Source: Silene conica (Eukaryota > Streptophyta > Magnoliopsida > Caryophyllales > Caryophyllaceae). From it: a stretch of 64,000 nucleotides of DNA. The stretch covers positions 16,214,247 through 16,278,246 of the forward strand of contig CM055319.2 of assembly GCA_029255685.2 (NCBI GenBank). Reading direction: 5' to 3'. The notes below the pieces were generated by a model. It saw nothing but the letters and a program-made list of their open reading frames with translations. It was not told the DNA's origin and made no database searches. Position 1 is the first letter of the stretch. Each line of letters begins with the position of its first letter. Below are positions 48,663-61,400 of this stretch, piece by piece. Both the position numbers and the translations under genes were made by a program.

Positions 48663-50060
48663 TGACTCTGATTTTGTTTTTAAAAACAAAAGTGTTGACT
48701 TTTAACCTTTTATTTTCATTAATTAGGTTAGTGTTCTCGTCTTCATTCATATCAGAGATAACAGTTGCGGGAACTATGCTTTAAGATCATTTCCTCTTTG
48801 ACCAACTCATCACATTTACACAAAAGCAAGTCGTGGTCTTTTTGAAGGTCATCACGTTCCTTAGTTATCATGGAGGTTTGCATAACCAAGGATGTGTTAG
48901 CATTCTCAAGATTCGAGATACTCACGGGGTTGATTCTTAGACACTCTGCTTCCTGGGATAAATATCCATTTAATTTTTTCAACTTTTTCATTTTAGAGGA
49001 AACGGTAGTATTTTCTGTTGTCTGACTTAATTTCCCTTTTAAGTTAAATATTTTCTTCGACAATCTCTTTTACCTCATCTTGAATGTCATCTAAATTTTT
49101 GGTTTGAGATCGACACTTGTCAAAAAGTTTACACACCCTTTCCTTTGAATAAATTCTAGCCTTGGTTTTCAAGATTTTTACCTCATCATATCATCGGAAT
49201 CGGAATCGGAGTCGTTGGGATGAGCCATGAGACACCTAAGATGTTCACCATTGTTTGATTTGTGTTTATGATTTTCTGGTCAAGAACATCTTAGCTTCTA
49301 ATTGTTACTCAATAGGTTCATCGTCCTCAAAATCAGACTTCCCCCAAATAGCGGTCGTGACTTTGTGTTTGTATTCCTCTTTGGTCTTATCTCGTCTATC
49401 CTTAGATTTGACAGCATCCCATTTAGGACACTCTTTGATTTGGTGATTTGTGTCACCGCATTTGAAGCATTATATTGTGGAAGAGGGTCGTTTCTTAAAA
49501 GGACGTTTCTTTGCATAATTGTTGATTTTCTTTTGGCCTTGCCCATTTACCAGCCTACCAAGTTCCGAAAGAACATAGCAAACTTATCTTCCTTAGCATC
49601 CTTATCATCACTTGTTGAGCACATCAACGTAAGACTCGTTGTCTTTGAGGATTCACTAGAATTCTTCTCGAGATTGAACTCGTGAGCCATTAGTGATCCT
49701 ACTAGTTCATGAAGAGTTAAGATAGATAAATCACGGGCTTTTTCAATAGCAGTAACCTAGGGTTACCAATTTGAAGTAAGACTACGATGAATTTTTCGAA
49801 CAATGTCCTCAGACTCAAAATCTCTTCCTAAACTTTTTACTTCATTTCTTATGCAAGAAAAACAAGAAGAAAAGTTATTTATGGACTCAAAATCATATGA
49901 ATTCTTTTCGAGCATTTCAAAATCATGTCATCATGTCGGTTTCCTCAATGACGAGAGGTTCGTTCATAATGATGTCCCAACATTCATAATCAACACTTTT
50001 TATGTAGTGCTCCATTTTGAGTTTCCACCATCCAAAATTCTCACCGGTTAAGACCGGGAT
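48663..50060 (-). pseudogene. Copia-type gag with CCHC knuckle (element E), decayed
   Basis: The minus strand around 49950-49690 reads FESINNFSS..., EVKSLGRDFESEDIVRKIHR, SLTSNW, TAIEKARDLSILTLHELVGS and LMAHEFNLEK, the UBN2 gag pattern. It is followed in another frame by the knuckle CFKCGDTNHQIKEC and PKWDAVKSKDRRDKTKEEY (about 49470-49360). Next comes a coiled-coil segment at 49063-48752 (RDDLQKDHDLLLCKCDELVK). At least two stops and two frame changes show that it is dead. Confidence 0.85.
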
Positions 50061-50140
50061 CTTAGAGTGCTTAAAGCTTTGCAGAATCCATATACCAAGA
50101 AATAAACTCTAAGGTAATTAGTCTTTAACAATAGCACGAG

Positions 50141-50153
50141 GTTCTGATACCAA
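50141..50153 (-). promoter_or_regulatory. Mutated primer-binding site of copia element E
   Basis: Minus strand reads TTGGTATCAGAAC, differing from the usual TGGTATCAGAGC at the penultimate base, directly beside an LTR-like end at 50155. Confidence 0.7.
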
Positions 50154-50154
50154 T

Positions 50155-51430
50155 TGAAGAGGTAGGATCCCGAGTACCTAGGAGAGGATGAGGGTGAATT
50201 AGGTACTATTTAAAATTTTAACTGTACTTAATTGATTTAAGCAAGTTAACTTGAATGGTTTATCGAGAAACACAACACCTCTTTAATATTGAGCCTTAAA
50301 GACATGTTGGTTCAACTTAAACAAGTCAACGATAATGCAGACTACTACTTAATGAGCAACAGACCAACTTGATAGTATCGCAAACTGAAACTTTGATTAA
50401 GAGAGAACGCGATGAACAACTATTAAAGATTGATTGTAAGGAAGAGGAAAGTGACGGTTAAACCGAATTTTACGAATTCGTCTAGCAAGTGAAATATAGC
50501 TATAATACGAAAGTTGTTTTCAACAAGGAAAGATAACGAAGAATAAAACTTAAAAATAAAACAACAAGAAGATTAACGCGACGATTTTTGAATTGGTTCG
50601 GCCAACACTCTAAGGGCCTACGCCCAATCTTATTTTATTGAATATTTAAGTAGTCTACTCCGAAAACTTAAAACCCGTACAATAAAAAAGCCAACAACCT
50701 ACTCCGGTTGCGACAAGAGTTCTAAGACCACAATGCCTAAGAAACTCGACTTACTAACTAGAATGTTTACAAGATCAAGTTTTTCTCGGACTGATTCGAA
50801 ACGAATTGAGGAAAAACAACTCATAGATTAAATATAACTAAATAAAAAGCCATAGACAGAAGACAACAGCAGTACATACTGCTACGTTTGAAGACTTCAA
50901 ATATTTTGCAAAAAAATTGAAAGCTTTGTTCATTGGAAAACATTTTGCAAAAACAATTTACATCTCAAAAAAATCTTAGTAATAAATGAAGGAAGAGTGC
51001 TCCTTCTATAGTGAAGCAAAAAGTTTAAGCAAATGGGTTAAACACAACAAGTAATTTTCAAGTGACCAGTTTCCAATGGATAAAAGAAGAAAGCATGCTT
51101 GGAGATTTAACAATCTACTTTTCCAGAAAATATAGAATTGTGTTTTGAAAAGTAAATCTTTTAATTTTAATAAAAGAAAATTGATTTTGAATTCAAGAAC
51201 CTTCAAGTGTACGTCTCTGCAGGTAACGATTTGTTGGCTGTTGTTAGTCAGACAAAATGTTAAACTGACTGTTACAAAAATTTACGACTTATTATTATCT
51301 TTATATTAATGACGCGATTTCTTGGGTAACGGGAAATCAACTAATCTTGATTAACGGTCACTAAACCCGAAATAAGAACTTGAAAGCAAGATTAAATTGG
51401 TACGTCATCATCAATAAAATGTACTCTAAC
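50155..51430 (-). repeat. Probable 5' LTR of copia element E
   Basis: Begins TGAAGAGGTAGGATCCC next to the PBS. The right border is not clear and is set near the start of the next gag fossil. No partner LTR is present because the element is truncated on the left. Confidence 0.55.
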
Positions 51431-51434
51431 AGAG

Positions 51435-51699
51435 TGGAAGATCCAAACAGTAACATGAGCATTGGTAGAACGGTAGATTTTGAAACCATCAGCAGATTCG
51501 GCGGGTTTTATGACGGTCCGTCAATGTAACCCATCTTATCTTTAGCGAGTATAGCAAAGCGGAACGGTCAACGCACGAGACCACTCATCGTCATTATTAC
51601 CATTAAAGACAATTTGTGTAATTTTTGATCCCGGATTTTCGATTTGAACAACCGAGATAGAGGAATGACTTTGAGATGTGTTTGGCATTGGATCTGACA
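51435..51699 (-). pseudogene. N-terminal copia-type gag fragment, separate element
   Basis: From the ATG at 51699 the minus strand gives MSDPMPNTSQ..., NPGSKITQIVFNGNNDDEWS then RALTV. After a frame change it gives AKDKMGYIDG and, after another, VIKPAESADGFKIYRSTNA. This matches the conserved start of copia gag (NPG...L-G-NY--WSRAM---L-AK-K--F-DG). The two frameshifts and the missing remainder mark it as a fossil. Confidence 0.65.
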
Positions 51700-51780
51700 T
51701 GATGTGATAAAGAAAAAAAATGATGAGCAGAGATTAGAAAATCACAAATTCTTATTTGCAACGGCACTATGCATGGCAAG

Positions 51781-51925
51781 CTTGTGACGGATACCATTTT
51801 CTCTCACAAAATACCCACTTATTCTCTCTCTCAAACACTATTCATGTGGTCCCTTTCTCCACTAACTCATTTAGTATCCATTTTATCTCACAAAATATTC
51901 GTCACAAATGGTGACCCGTCGCAAG
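51781..51925. mobile_element. Short MITE-like element with CTTGTGACGG ends
   Basis: Left end CTTGTGACGGATACCATTTT and inverted right end CTTGCGACGGGTCACCATTT. The interior contains TCTCACAAAATA twice. It is 145 bp and non-coding. The target duplication is unclear, so the class is not assigned. Confidence 0.4.
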
Positions 51926-52019
51926 CAAGACTTACTATTAGAAAATAGATCCAGCTGATACCATATTATAATTAGAAAAATAGGATTGGAAAGATCACTA
52001 CAACTTGTAAGAGACGTAT

Positions 52020-53794
52020 AATAGACATATATAGAAAATAATTTAAGTATGATTGTTTTTTATGGCTAATGAAACATCAGATGTATGATCATCTGAACAA
52101 CATGGAACGTTGAAAGTGCATGAAACTCCAATATAAACGGAAACATGTACGTCAAATCCAATGGTCTTGGAAAAACACTTACATATTACGCATCACTGTC
52201 AAAATAATATTTTAAGCACATATATTTTTATAATAACTTCTATACTTTTCATTTGACCACGATCTTGAAGAATTTTTTATCCAATATTTCTAATAAATGA
52301 AGATAGTTGAAGCTTGTATTCTTTTAATATTAACTCGTATTTTTTTTACATTAGATTATATTCTTTTTACTTTAACTTATATTCTTATCTTAATAACTTG
52401 TATTCTTATCTTATTAGCTCGTATACTTTTTATATTAGCTCCTATTCTTATCTTAATAGCTCGTATTTTTTTTTTACATTAGCTCGTATTTTTAGCTCAA
52501 TATCTCTATTAGCTCGCATTCTTACGTTAATAGCTCGCCTTCTTATGTGCCCGTATTTTTAGATCCTGATTCTTTTAAGTTCTTATTCCTTTTACATTAG
52601 TTTGTATTTCTTATATACTCGTATTTTCTAGCTCATACTATTTTAATTATACCTCGTAATCTTAAATGCCTATTATATCATGAAATTTGACGTATTGCAA
52701 ATCTGGTTCTTTTTTTTTAGCTCGAGAAGTGTTTCAATTAGCTCGCATTTCGTATTATGTTTATATTAGCTCGTATTCTCATCTTAATTGGCCGTATTCT
52801 TATGTGCTTGTACATTTAAGTCCGTGATCATTTTAATCCCGTATTCATATTCATTTGTGCTCATATTTTGAAGCTTGTCTTATGTTAATAGCTCGTATTG
52901 TTTTTTCATTAGCTCGTATTCATTTGTGCTCGTATTTTAAAGCTCGTCTTATCTTAATAGATCGTATTGTTTTTACATTAGCTCGTATTCTTAGCTTAAT
53001 AGCTCGTATTCTTTTTATATTAGCTCGTATTCTTAGGTTAATAACTCGCATTGTTCTGTGCTCGTAATTTTTAGTTCGTGATTCTCTTAAACTCGTATTT
53101 TTTAAATTAGCTCATATTCTTATGTGTTTGTATTCTGTAGCCCGTATTTTTTTTAATTATATCTCCTAAACTTAAGTACTTAATATATTCATCAATACAT
53201 CTATTTATACTTTTAATTAAATAAGAGAAGAAAAACAACAAATTATATCATAACTTCACGTCTCCACGATAACCAAAACTCTTAATTTACAATCAATTAT
53301 TTTATTAACTAATTCAGTAATTATCCAACTAATATTTTATTACTATTTAATTATCTTTTTATTTATATACTTAATTTATTTAACCAAAGTAATCGCTCTA
53401 AAAAAAATAATTATCCAACTAATATTTTATTATTATTTTATTATCTTTTTATTTATATACTTATTTTATTTAACCAAAGTAATAACCAATGAAATTGCTC
53501 TAAAACCATAGCTGATGACATCAATTATTTTTGTTAACTAATTCAATAATTATCCAACTGATATTTTATTACTATATAATTATCTTTTTATTTATATACT
53601 TAATTTATTTAATAAAAGTAATATCCAATGTAATCGCTCTAAAGACAATAATTATCCAATTGATATTTTATTACTATTTAATTATCTTTTTATTTATACA
53701 CTTAATTTATTCAACCAAAGTAATAGCCAATGAAATTATTCTAAAACAATAGCTAATAAAATCGCTCGAAAAGTTCCTCTTTTAAGTATATATA
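52020..53794 (-). mobile_element. Second copy of the Helitron-like repeat, without LTR insertion
   Basis: Homologous to 1690-2249 plus 8405-9760, with the GCTCGTATT array at 52300-53160 and four units of the longer tandem repeat at 53283-53760. It ends GAAAAGTTCCTCTTTTAAGT and is followed at once by another Helitron 3' terminus at 53795. This copy shows the pre-insertion sequence for element A. Confidence 0.6.
52300..53160. repeat. GCTCGTATT degenerate array, long copy
   Basis: About 30 units of AGCTCGTATT plus a T-rich spacer. The open frames at 52297-53067 are repeat translations, not genes. Confidence 0.8.
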
Positions 53795-54629
53795 CTAGAT
53801 TTCAAGCTCGGGCGTTGCCCGGGTCAGATTTCAATAGTGGCTTTAAAGTATTTATAATGACTTTTCCATTAGGAAGAGGCTTCTTTTTTTCTCGACTAAT
53901 AATTACCTCCGCTACCATAGTTTTATTATTTATATAACTCGTATTGGGATATTATACAAAAACAAAGAAAAATCATTGAAAATGTTAAGACAATATTAGC
54001 AAGCATTGTAATTACCCTTGAAAATTAAAATAGAAACGTCATATTATTCGAAAATCCAAATTTCAATAAAAAATCTTCAATTAAAACTTAATATTATCTT
54101 TCTTTATATTCAAATTATATTGTTTTATCTTCCTCAAAAAAATCTATTGTTTTATAGGTTGCATTTTGCCTTTGGATTAAATCTTTATCAAAATAATAAT
54201 TAACACTTTCTTTAAAGTGATATTGCTGTAAAATTAATTTATTTTATATTTATCACTCAATTTTTCGTTGTTTAGAAAATGACCTCATCATAGGTGATCA
54301 TTTATCATAATTTTCTAACTAGGACTATTAACAGCAGGGGGTGCTTAGAATGCTGCATCAAAACTTCCAAAAATGGTTAAGATTATCGATTTTGTTGCCC
54401 AAAATTTCCTAAATATGAGACTTTAACGGCTTAACACAAATATAGAAATTTCACTACCCAATATTTTACTTCTAGGTTCGCTCATAATAACCAACTATAT
54501 AACAACATAATGAGCATATATAGATTATAGAGATTTATTCCCGAAACGTGAAATTTATTCACCTAATAATTTTGAAACTATTCATCTTGCATATTAAATA
54601 ATTCAGCACAACTCATTACTATTATATTT

Positions 54630-54670
<41 letters not shown>
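53795..54670 (-). mobile_element. Helitron-like element with CCCGGGC terminal hairpin
   Basis: The border CTAGATTTCAAGCTCGGGCG has a GGGC-GTT-GCCC hairpin, as at 1601. The far end is hidden in the TA tract at 54635-54668. Interior AT-rich, non-coding. Confidence 0.45.
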
Positions 54671-55176
<506 letters not shown>

Positions 55177-56072
55177 TGCGCACCTGAGCTTATGTAACAA
55201 AACTTAATCTAAATGTAAATGAACAAATCGGGCTATTGGAGTCCTAATTGGCAGGACCTTTTGTTGCTTTGATAACATTTTTTTTCATATGCAGATAGCT
55301 AAAAAGATTGTCAACCTTGTATTTACATAATAACTTATACAATCATTGTTTTGATATGTAAAACCCCTCGCGAAAGCGGAAATATAAACACATAAAAGTA
55401 CCAAAATTGCAGCGGAATTAAAACTTTTTAAAGATAAACATGCGAGAAGTCTTAGACTGAAACGTAAACTGAAACTGAAACCGAAATAGATAAGTAACGG
55501 TACTAAGTATCAAATTGAAACATAAAGTAAATACATCAGCCGGGGATGGCACATCCCTACCGGCACCAAAACCAGAACAACAAAAGTCTAAGAGTCTAGC
55601 TAAGTGTAAACGGGTAAGTCAACTGATGAACGGATCATCACTCGCTAGCTCTCCTGCAACCCCGATCTCCAACCCTGCATGTACCTACATACATGAAAAC
55701 ATGTACGCCACAATCAGTGGGGAGTGACTAGAGTTCTCCTAGCCACCTTTGTGACAACACGTAACACATAAAACAATACAGAATACTCCAACATATAACA
55801 ACATGTGAAGCATAACATCTCATCATCGGATCTCTTACTATCAAGCGAATACCATGCACGGCTCTCAACTAACTTCATAAACAGATAAGAAGGAGAGCCG
55901 GTTTCCCTACTGGTTGCCCAGTCGGGGGGTCTTTCAATCTAATCATTTATGAAACCGAACTAAGAGTCATCCAATGCCTTGGATGATTTAACCACAAATC
56001 CTTTAACAACGATAACATACTAGGCATATCTGACACTGTACCATCATCAAGGCAAGCAGATATAAAACAGCA

Positions 56073-56723
56073 AGTACAAAGGTTCAGAGGCGACATCTTA
56101 ACGCATAACCTAGTACTAAATAATTCAGCAAGTATAAAGGTTCAGAGGCGACATCTTAACGCATAACCTAAATACCAAGTTCACAATATCAAGCAAGGAC
56201 TCAGAGGCGAAAACTCAACGCATGGACCGGCTATCACTGAACATTAGACTCAGAGGCGAAAACTCAACGCATGGACTAACATTCAATTCACTATCACAAG
56301 TAAGGAACTCAGAGGCGAAAACTCAACGCATGTTCCCCTACCACATCACAAGATACTAGACTCAGAGGCGAAAACTCAACGCATGTTCTAGCACCAAACA
56401 CCTGCACTCCGGGTAAGGTATGACAACCTGACTGCCCCGTCGTGCAGTTGCTCTACTCGTCAGACTCAGAGGCCAGCTTAAGGCATGTCCTGACGCGATC
56501 ACACACACATGTCTGGACTCAGAGGCGAAAACTCAACGCATGTCCCAGACACGACAAACAGACATGTATAGAACTCAGAGGCGAAAACTCAACGCATGGC
56601 TCCATACACGACAAACAAACACATATAGGGCTCAGAGGCGAAAACTCAACGCATACCCCTATACATGACAAACAACCTACGTATTAAGTTCAGAGGCGAC
56701 ATCTTAACGCATAACTTAATACG
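56073..56723. repeat. Array of 11 hairpin units with conserved loop and covarying arms
   Basis: The loop core GAGGCGAAAACTCAACGC (or GAGGCGACATCTTAACGC) recurs 11 times at 45-60 bp spacing, with one gap of about 100 bp. Arms of 7-11 bp differ between units but remain largely complementary. Examples: GTATTAAGT/ACTTAATAC (56681-56721), AGTACAAAGGTT/AACCTAGTACT (56073-56117), GTCTGG/CCCAGAC, CGTCAG/CTGACG. Repeated in the 5' LTR from 63761. Confidence 0.9.
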
Positions 56724-57018
56724 CAACAAAACAATATCATTCAAGTCTATGAACTACTCTATAGTTCTACCTTTAACTTCTAATCAACACTTAATTGACC
56801 TCGAGAACTAGGATGAGGGAGAGCCGGTTTCCCTTTCGGTTGCCCGACCGGGGGGTCTCTATCCTCACTATATTCCCGAACCCAATATAATGTTGCCCAT
56901 CCTCCGGGGACCTCAAATACATGTCAAAGGTACACAAAACAAGTTTCAAGTAAAACCGATAAACCGTTTGAAAGTTACACTCAATTTACAAAATCCTCAA
57001 ATTAGCCTACAGGGGTCC

Positions 57019-57398
57019 CCAGCCGGTCGGCAGGCAGCCGGTCGGCCGGCTGGTGACCTCCCAGCCTTCCATCTTTCTTTTCAAAAACAAAACAACACAA
57101 AAGGCCTCCCAGCCGGTCGGCAGGCAGCCGGTCGGCCGGCTGGGAAGACCTTCCCAAGCCTTCTCAAACGAAAACCATCCCCACATGTACTCCCAGCCGG
57201 CTGGCAGGCGGCCGGTCTGCCGGCTGGGCTCCCATCCTATATAAGTTTTTCGCAAACAACACAAGGCAAAATGACTACTAGCCGGTCGGCAGGCGGCCGG
57301 TCGGCCGGCTGGCAGTCCTAAGCCATTTTTCCAAAAACTCGCGAAACACACAAACGCTCTCCCAGCCGGTCGACCGGCGGCCGGTCGGTCGACCGGCT
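57019..57398. repeat. Five GC-rich palindromic hairpins, period about 90 bp
   Basis: Units at 57019-57053, 57108-57144, 57192-57228, 57279-57312 and 57364-57398 are built from AGCCGGTCGG and CCGGTCGGCCGGCT. Each folds on itself; the last has 12-bp perfect arms AGCCGGTCGACC/GGTCGACCGGCT. The surrounding spacer is ordinary AT-rich sequence. Confidence 0.88.
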
Positions 57399-58443
57399 CA
57401 GAGAGCCTGCAACCAAAATCGTGATTTTCCAATCTTTCTCAAACTTCACAATTCGACTTCTAATCTTCAATAGCATCACAAATAATGTTTACCCACTAAC
57501 ATAAATCATCCAATACTACTAATCTATCAGAAAACAAGTCCCATAACAATCCTCAAATGAATTATACATGTATCCGTCGCAAAAATGAGAAAAACTGAAA
57601 ATACCCTTAAAAGCATTTGACAATCAATTCAAGCATGAAATCTTCACAACAACATCATCCTAAACATGTTGCTAAGTCCTTTAACATCATATTTCGACAC
57701 AAATCAGAAACAAAACGAGAATCACATCAAATATGCTAATATACACATAAAAGGCCGAGTTATCTCATTATCGTCACCTTTAAGCTTATTCCGGCGATTG
57801 ATCCTCCTCAACCACGTAAGAGTCCACGTCGGGATCGTCAAGACCAACTCCTACAACAAAGAAAACGATTTAAAGGCACTAAAAACGAGTTAAAGGCAAA
57901 ACAGCCCATTTTTCGAAGTTGCTAAAATGGAAAACGAAAGTGATGGATGTCTTGGAAATTGAACGAGGATTCCGAAAATGTTCTTACTTTTGCGATTCGA
58001 TGAACGGATGATGAAGATCTTTGCAAAAGAAGTGAAGGTTTTATGGAGGTTTAAGAGATGTTAAGTTTACTGTAAAAGAAATGAGTGTTGAGGATGAAGG
58101 GAAATATTATGTCGACATACTACTTATAAGAGGACAAGTGAGTCGTCCTTTCCGAACAATTAAAATGGAACGGATATTTAAAACGGATATGGGAATGAAT
58201 ACTTGAGTCGGATATTTAACTATGCCAAGTTGTATTCGTCTTGAGAACTGGAGGTTCTTAAGACGGATCTTATTTATTAAATTAAAGTCTTTCAAAATAA
58301 ATTACTAAATTATTATTTTTATTACTTAAAATACTTAAAATGCTTAAATTAGATTTTACGAAAATACGGGATGTTACAATCACCCCAACTTCAAAAAGTT
58401 TCGTCCTCGAAACTCGAACGGATATAAATCTATATACTATACC

Positions 58444-61400
58444 TCAATCGAAAAGAGAAGGATGCGCGATACGCATCGATGCCTCAGTCTCCCACGTCTG
58501 CTCCTCAACATCACCGCAACGCCAAAGGATCTTCACTAGCGGCACCACCTTGCTCCTAAGCTTCCTATCCTGACGGTCTAGGATCTTCACTGGACGCTCC
58601 TCGAAAGCAAGACTCGGCTCCAAGTTCTCGATCTCTCTAGGCAAAACATGACTCGGGTCACTGATGTATCTGCGGAGCTGGGAAACATGAAAAACGCTAT
58701 GAACCTTGCCCAAACTAGGAGGCAAGTCCAATCGGTAAGCAGCAGCACCAATCCTCTTCACGATCTCAAAAGGGCCAATATACTTAGGGCTCAACTTGCC
58801 CTTAACTCCAAATCTCTTGACGCCTTTCATCGGAGAAACTCTCAAGAACACTCGGTCACCCACCTCAAACTCTAAGGGTCTACGGCGAACATCAGCATAA
58901 GATTTCTGCCGGTCCTGAGCGGCCTTCATCCTACCTCTGATAAGCTGAACCTGATCAATAGTAGCAGCTAACTGGTCCGGTCCAAGGTCACGAACATCAC
59001 TAGCCTGATCCCAACAAATCGGACTACGGCACTTCCTACCATAAAGAGCCTCGTACGGAGCCATACCAATGGAAGCATGATAACTATTGTTGTAAGAAAA
59101 CTCTACCAACGGCAAACTCTGCTCCCAAGAACTCTGAAAATCAAGGGCACAAGCACGGAGCAAATCCTCTAACGTCTGTATAGTCCTCTCGGACTGACCA
59201 TCGGTCGCGGCATGAAATGCGGTACTCATCAACAAACGGCTACCCATAGCCTCCTGCAAAGCCTTCCAGAACCTGGAACAAAACCTCGGATCACGATCTG
59301 AAACGATCTCCCTCGGAACACCATGGTATCGGACTATCTCAGCAATATAAGCCCTGGCTAAACGGTCCATATCCCATGTCTCTCTGATCGGCACGAATCT
59401 GGCACACTTAGTTAGACGATCGACAATAACCCAAATCGCATCTTTGCCTCCCACAGTCTTAGGCAAAGCAGTAACAAAATCCATAGATATGCACTCCCAC
59501 TTCCACTGAGGAACGGGAAGCGGCTGTAGCAAACCACCAGGTCTCCTATGCTCTATCTTGACTTGTTGACAAGTCAAGCACCTACTAACATAATCCAAGA
59601 TCTCTTTCTTCATACCAGGCCACCAAAACATAAGCCTCAAATCCTTATGCATCTTCTCTCCTCCTGGATGAACGGAGTACGGTGACAAATGAGCCTCATC
59701 AAGAACCTTCTTCCTCAAATCTGGCACATTAGGAACATACATCCTACCACGGAACCTAAGGAAACCATCAGCATCAATCACCAACTCAGGTGCAACACCA
59801 CTCGAAATCTTAGCCTCAAACTTCTTGAAATCGGCATCTGAAGGCAAACTCCGGCGAATCTCCCAATATAAAGACGGCTCGGCAGACATAGCAGCTAACC
59901 AATCAAAACCACTACCCACCATCTCTAATCTCAGCTTCCGGAACTCGGAACACAACTCATCGGGCAATACTCTCATGGCACTCAACGAGTGAGAAGTCTT
60001 GCGGCTAAGCGCATCTGCGACTACATTGGCTTTTCCCTCATGATATAACAACTCGATGTCGTAATCTTTCACTAACTCTAGCCAACGCCTCTGTCTCATG
60101 TTAAGGTCTTTCTGTGTGAAAATATACTTAAGACTCTTGTGATCTGTGAAAATACGGCAATGAGATCCAATCAGGTAATGACGCCACATCTTCAAAGCAT
60201 GAACAACTGCAGCCAACTCCAAATCATGTGTCGGATAATTCACCTCATGAACTCTCAACTGTCTAGATGAATAGGCTATCACCTTACCACTCTGCATCAG
60301 TACGCATCCAAGTCCTAACATCGAAGCATCACAATACACATCAAAGTCCACTCCGATCTCTGGCAAAGCTAACACAGGGGCGGAAGTCAATCTGGACTTC
60401 AACTCCTGGAAGGAACTCTCACACTTGTCGGTCCACACAAATTTGGCTTCTTTCTTCAGCAACTGAGTCATCGGGCGAGCCAATCTCGAGAAATCCTCAA
60501 CGAATCTACGATAATAACCAGCCAAACCCAAAAAGCTACGGATCTCTCCAACATCCTTGGGACTCTCCCAATCAACTACAGCCTCTATCTTCGCGGGATC
60601 AACCATCACACCCTCGCTGGATATCACATGACCTAAAAAGGCAACCTTCGAGAGCCAAAATTCACACTTTGAAAACTTGGCGAACCACTTCTGCTTGCGC
60701 AGAATCCCTAGAATCAATCGAAGATGCTCAGCATGTTCCTCATCGGTCTTCGAATATATCAAGATGTCATCAATGAAAACCACTACACATGTGTCAAGAT
60801 ACTCACTGAATGTACGGTTCATCTGATCCATAAAAATCGCCGGTGCATTAGTCAACCCAAATGGCATAACTACAAACTCAAAATGCCCATATCTGGTACG
60901 AAAAGCAGTCTTTGCAATATCAGCCTCTCTCACTGGAATCTGATGATAACCCGATCGAAGATCAATCTTAGAAAACCTTGAAGCACCTCTCAACTGATCG
61001 AACAAATCATCTATTCTAGGCAAAGGATATCGATTCTTCACGGTCACTCGGTTCAGCTCTCTATAGTCAATGCACAATCTCATGGAACCATCTTTCTTCT
61101 TGACGAACAGAACGGGAGCACCCCACGGAGAAGCACTCGGTCTAATGAAACCTTTCTCGATCATCTCTTCCAATTGCTGCTTCAACTCTTTCAACTCTGG
61201 CGGAGCCATACGGTAAGGAGCTTTAGAAATCGGTCCGGTACCTGGAACAAGCTCAATTGTAAACTCCACATCTCTCTCTGGCGGTATCCCTGGCAAGTCA
61301 TCTGGGAACACATCTGGATACTCACGAACAATGGCTACATCTTCAAGCTTCGGTAGCGATGGTTTAGCAGCTGTAACAACACACAGGAAGGCTTGGCAAC

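Larger units (their letters stand above)
55357..58378 (-). repeat. Element D 3' LTR, 3022 bp
   Basis: Minus-strand ends are TGTAACATCCCG and GGGGTTTTACA. Internally it contains two hairpin arrays (56073-56723 and 57019-57398) and two copies of an AGCCGGTTTCCCT...GGTTGCCC...CGGGGGGTCT module (about 55890 and 56822) that bracket the first array. The 143-codon open frames over the GC-rich array exist on both strands and are repeat artefacts. Confidence 0.93.

Noticed and set aside
56073-56723. CRISPR-like pattern: about 26-bp near-identical repeats with different spacers
   Set aside because: It lies in the LTR of a plant gypsy retrotransposon and is present in both LTRs. The spacers pair with each other across the repeat, and no cas gene exists. 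It is a hairpin array.
56890-57432. Open frames of 143 (plus) and 141 (minus) codons rich in PAGR/GRPA
   Set aside because: They overlap on both strands, consist of the translated AGCCGG palindromic repeats, and lie inside the LTR.
60267-60981. Plus-strand 169- and 85-codon open frames
   Set aside because: They lie antisense to the RT region of the intact element D polyprotein and show no protein signature.
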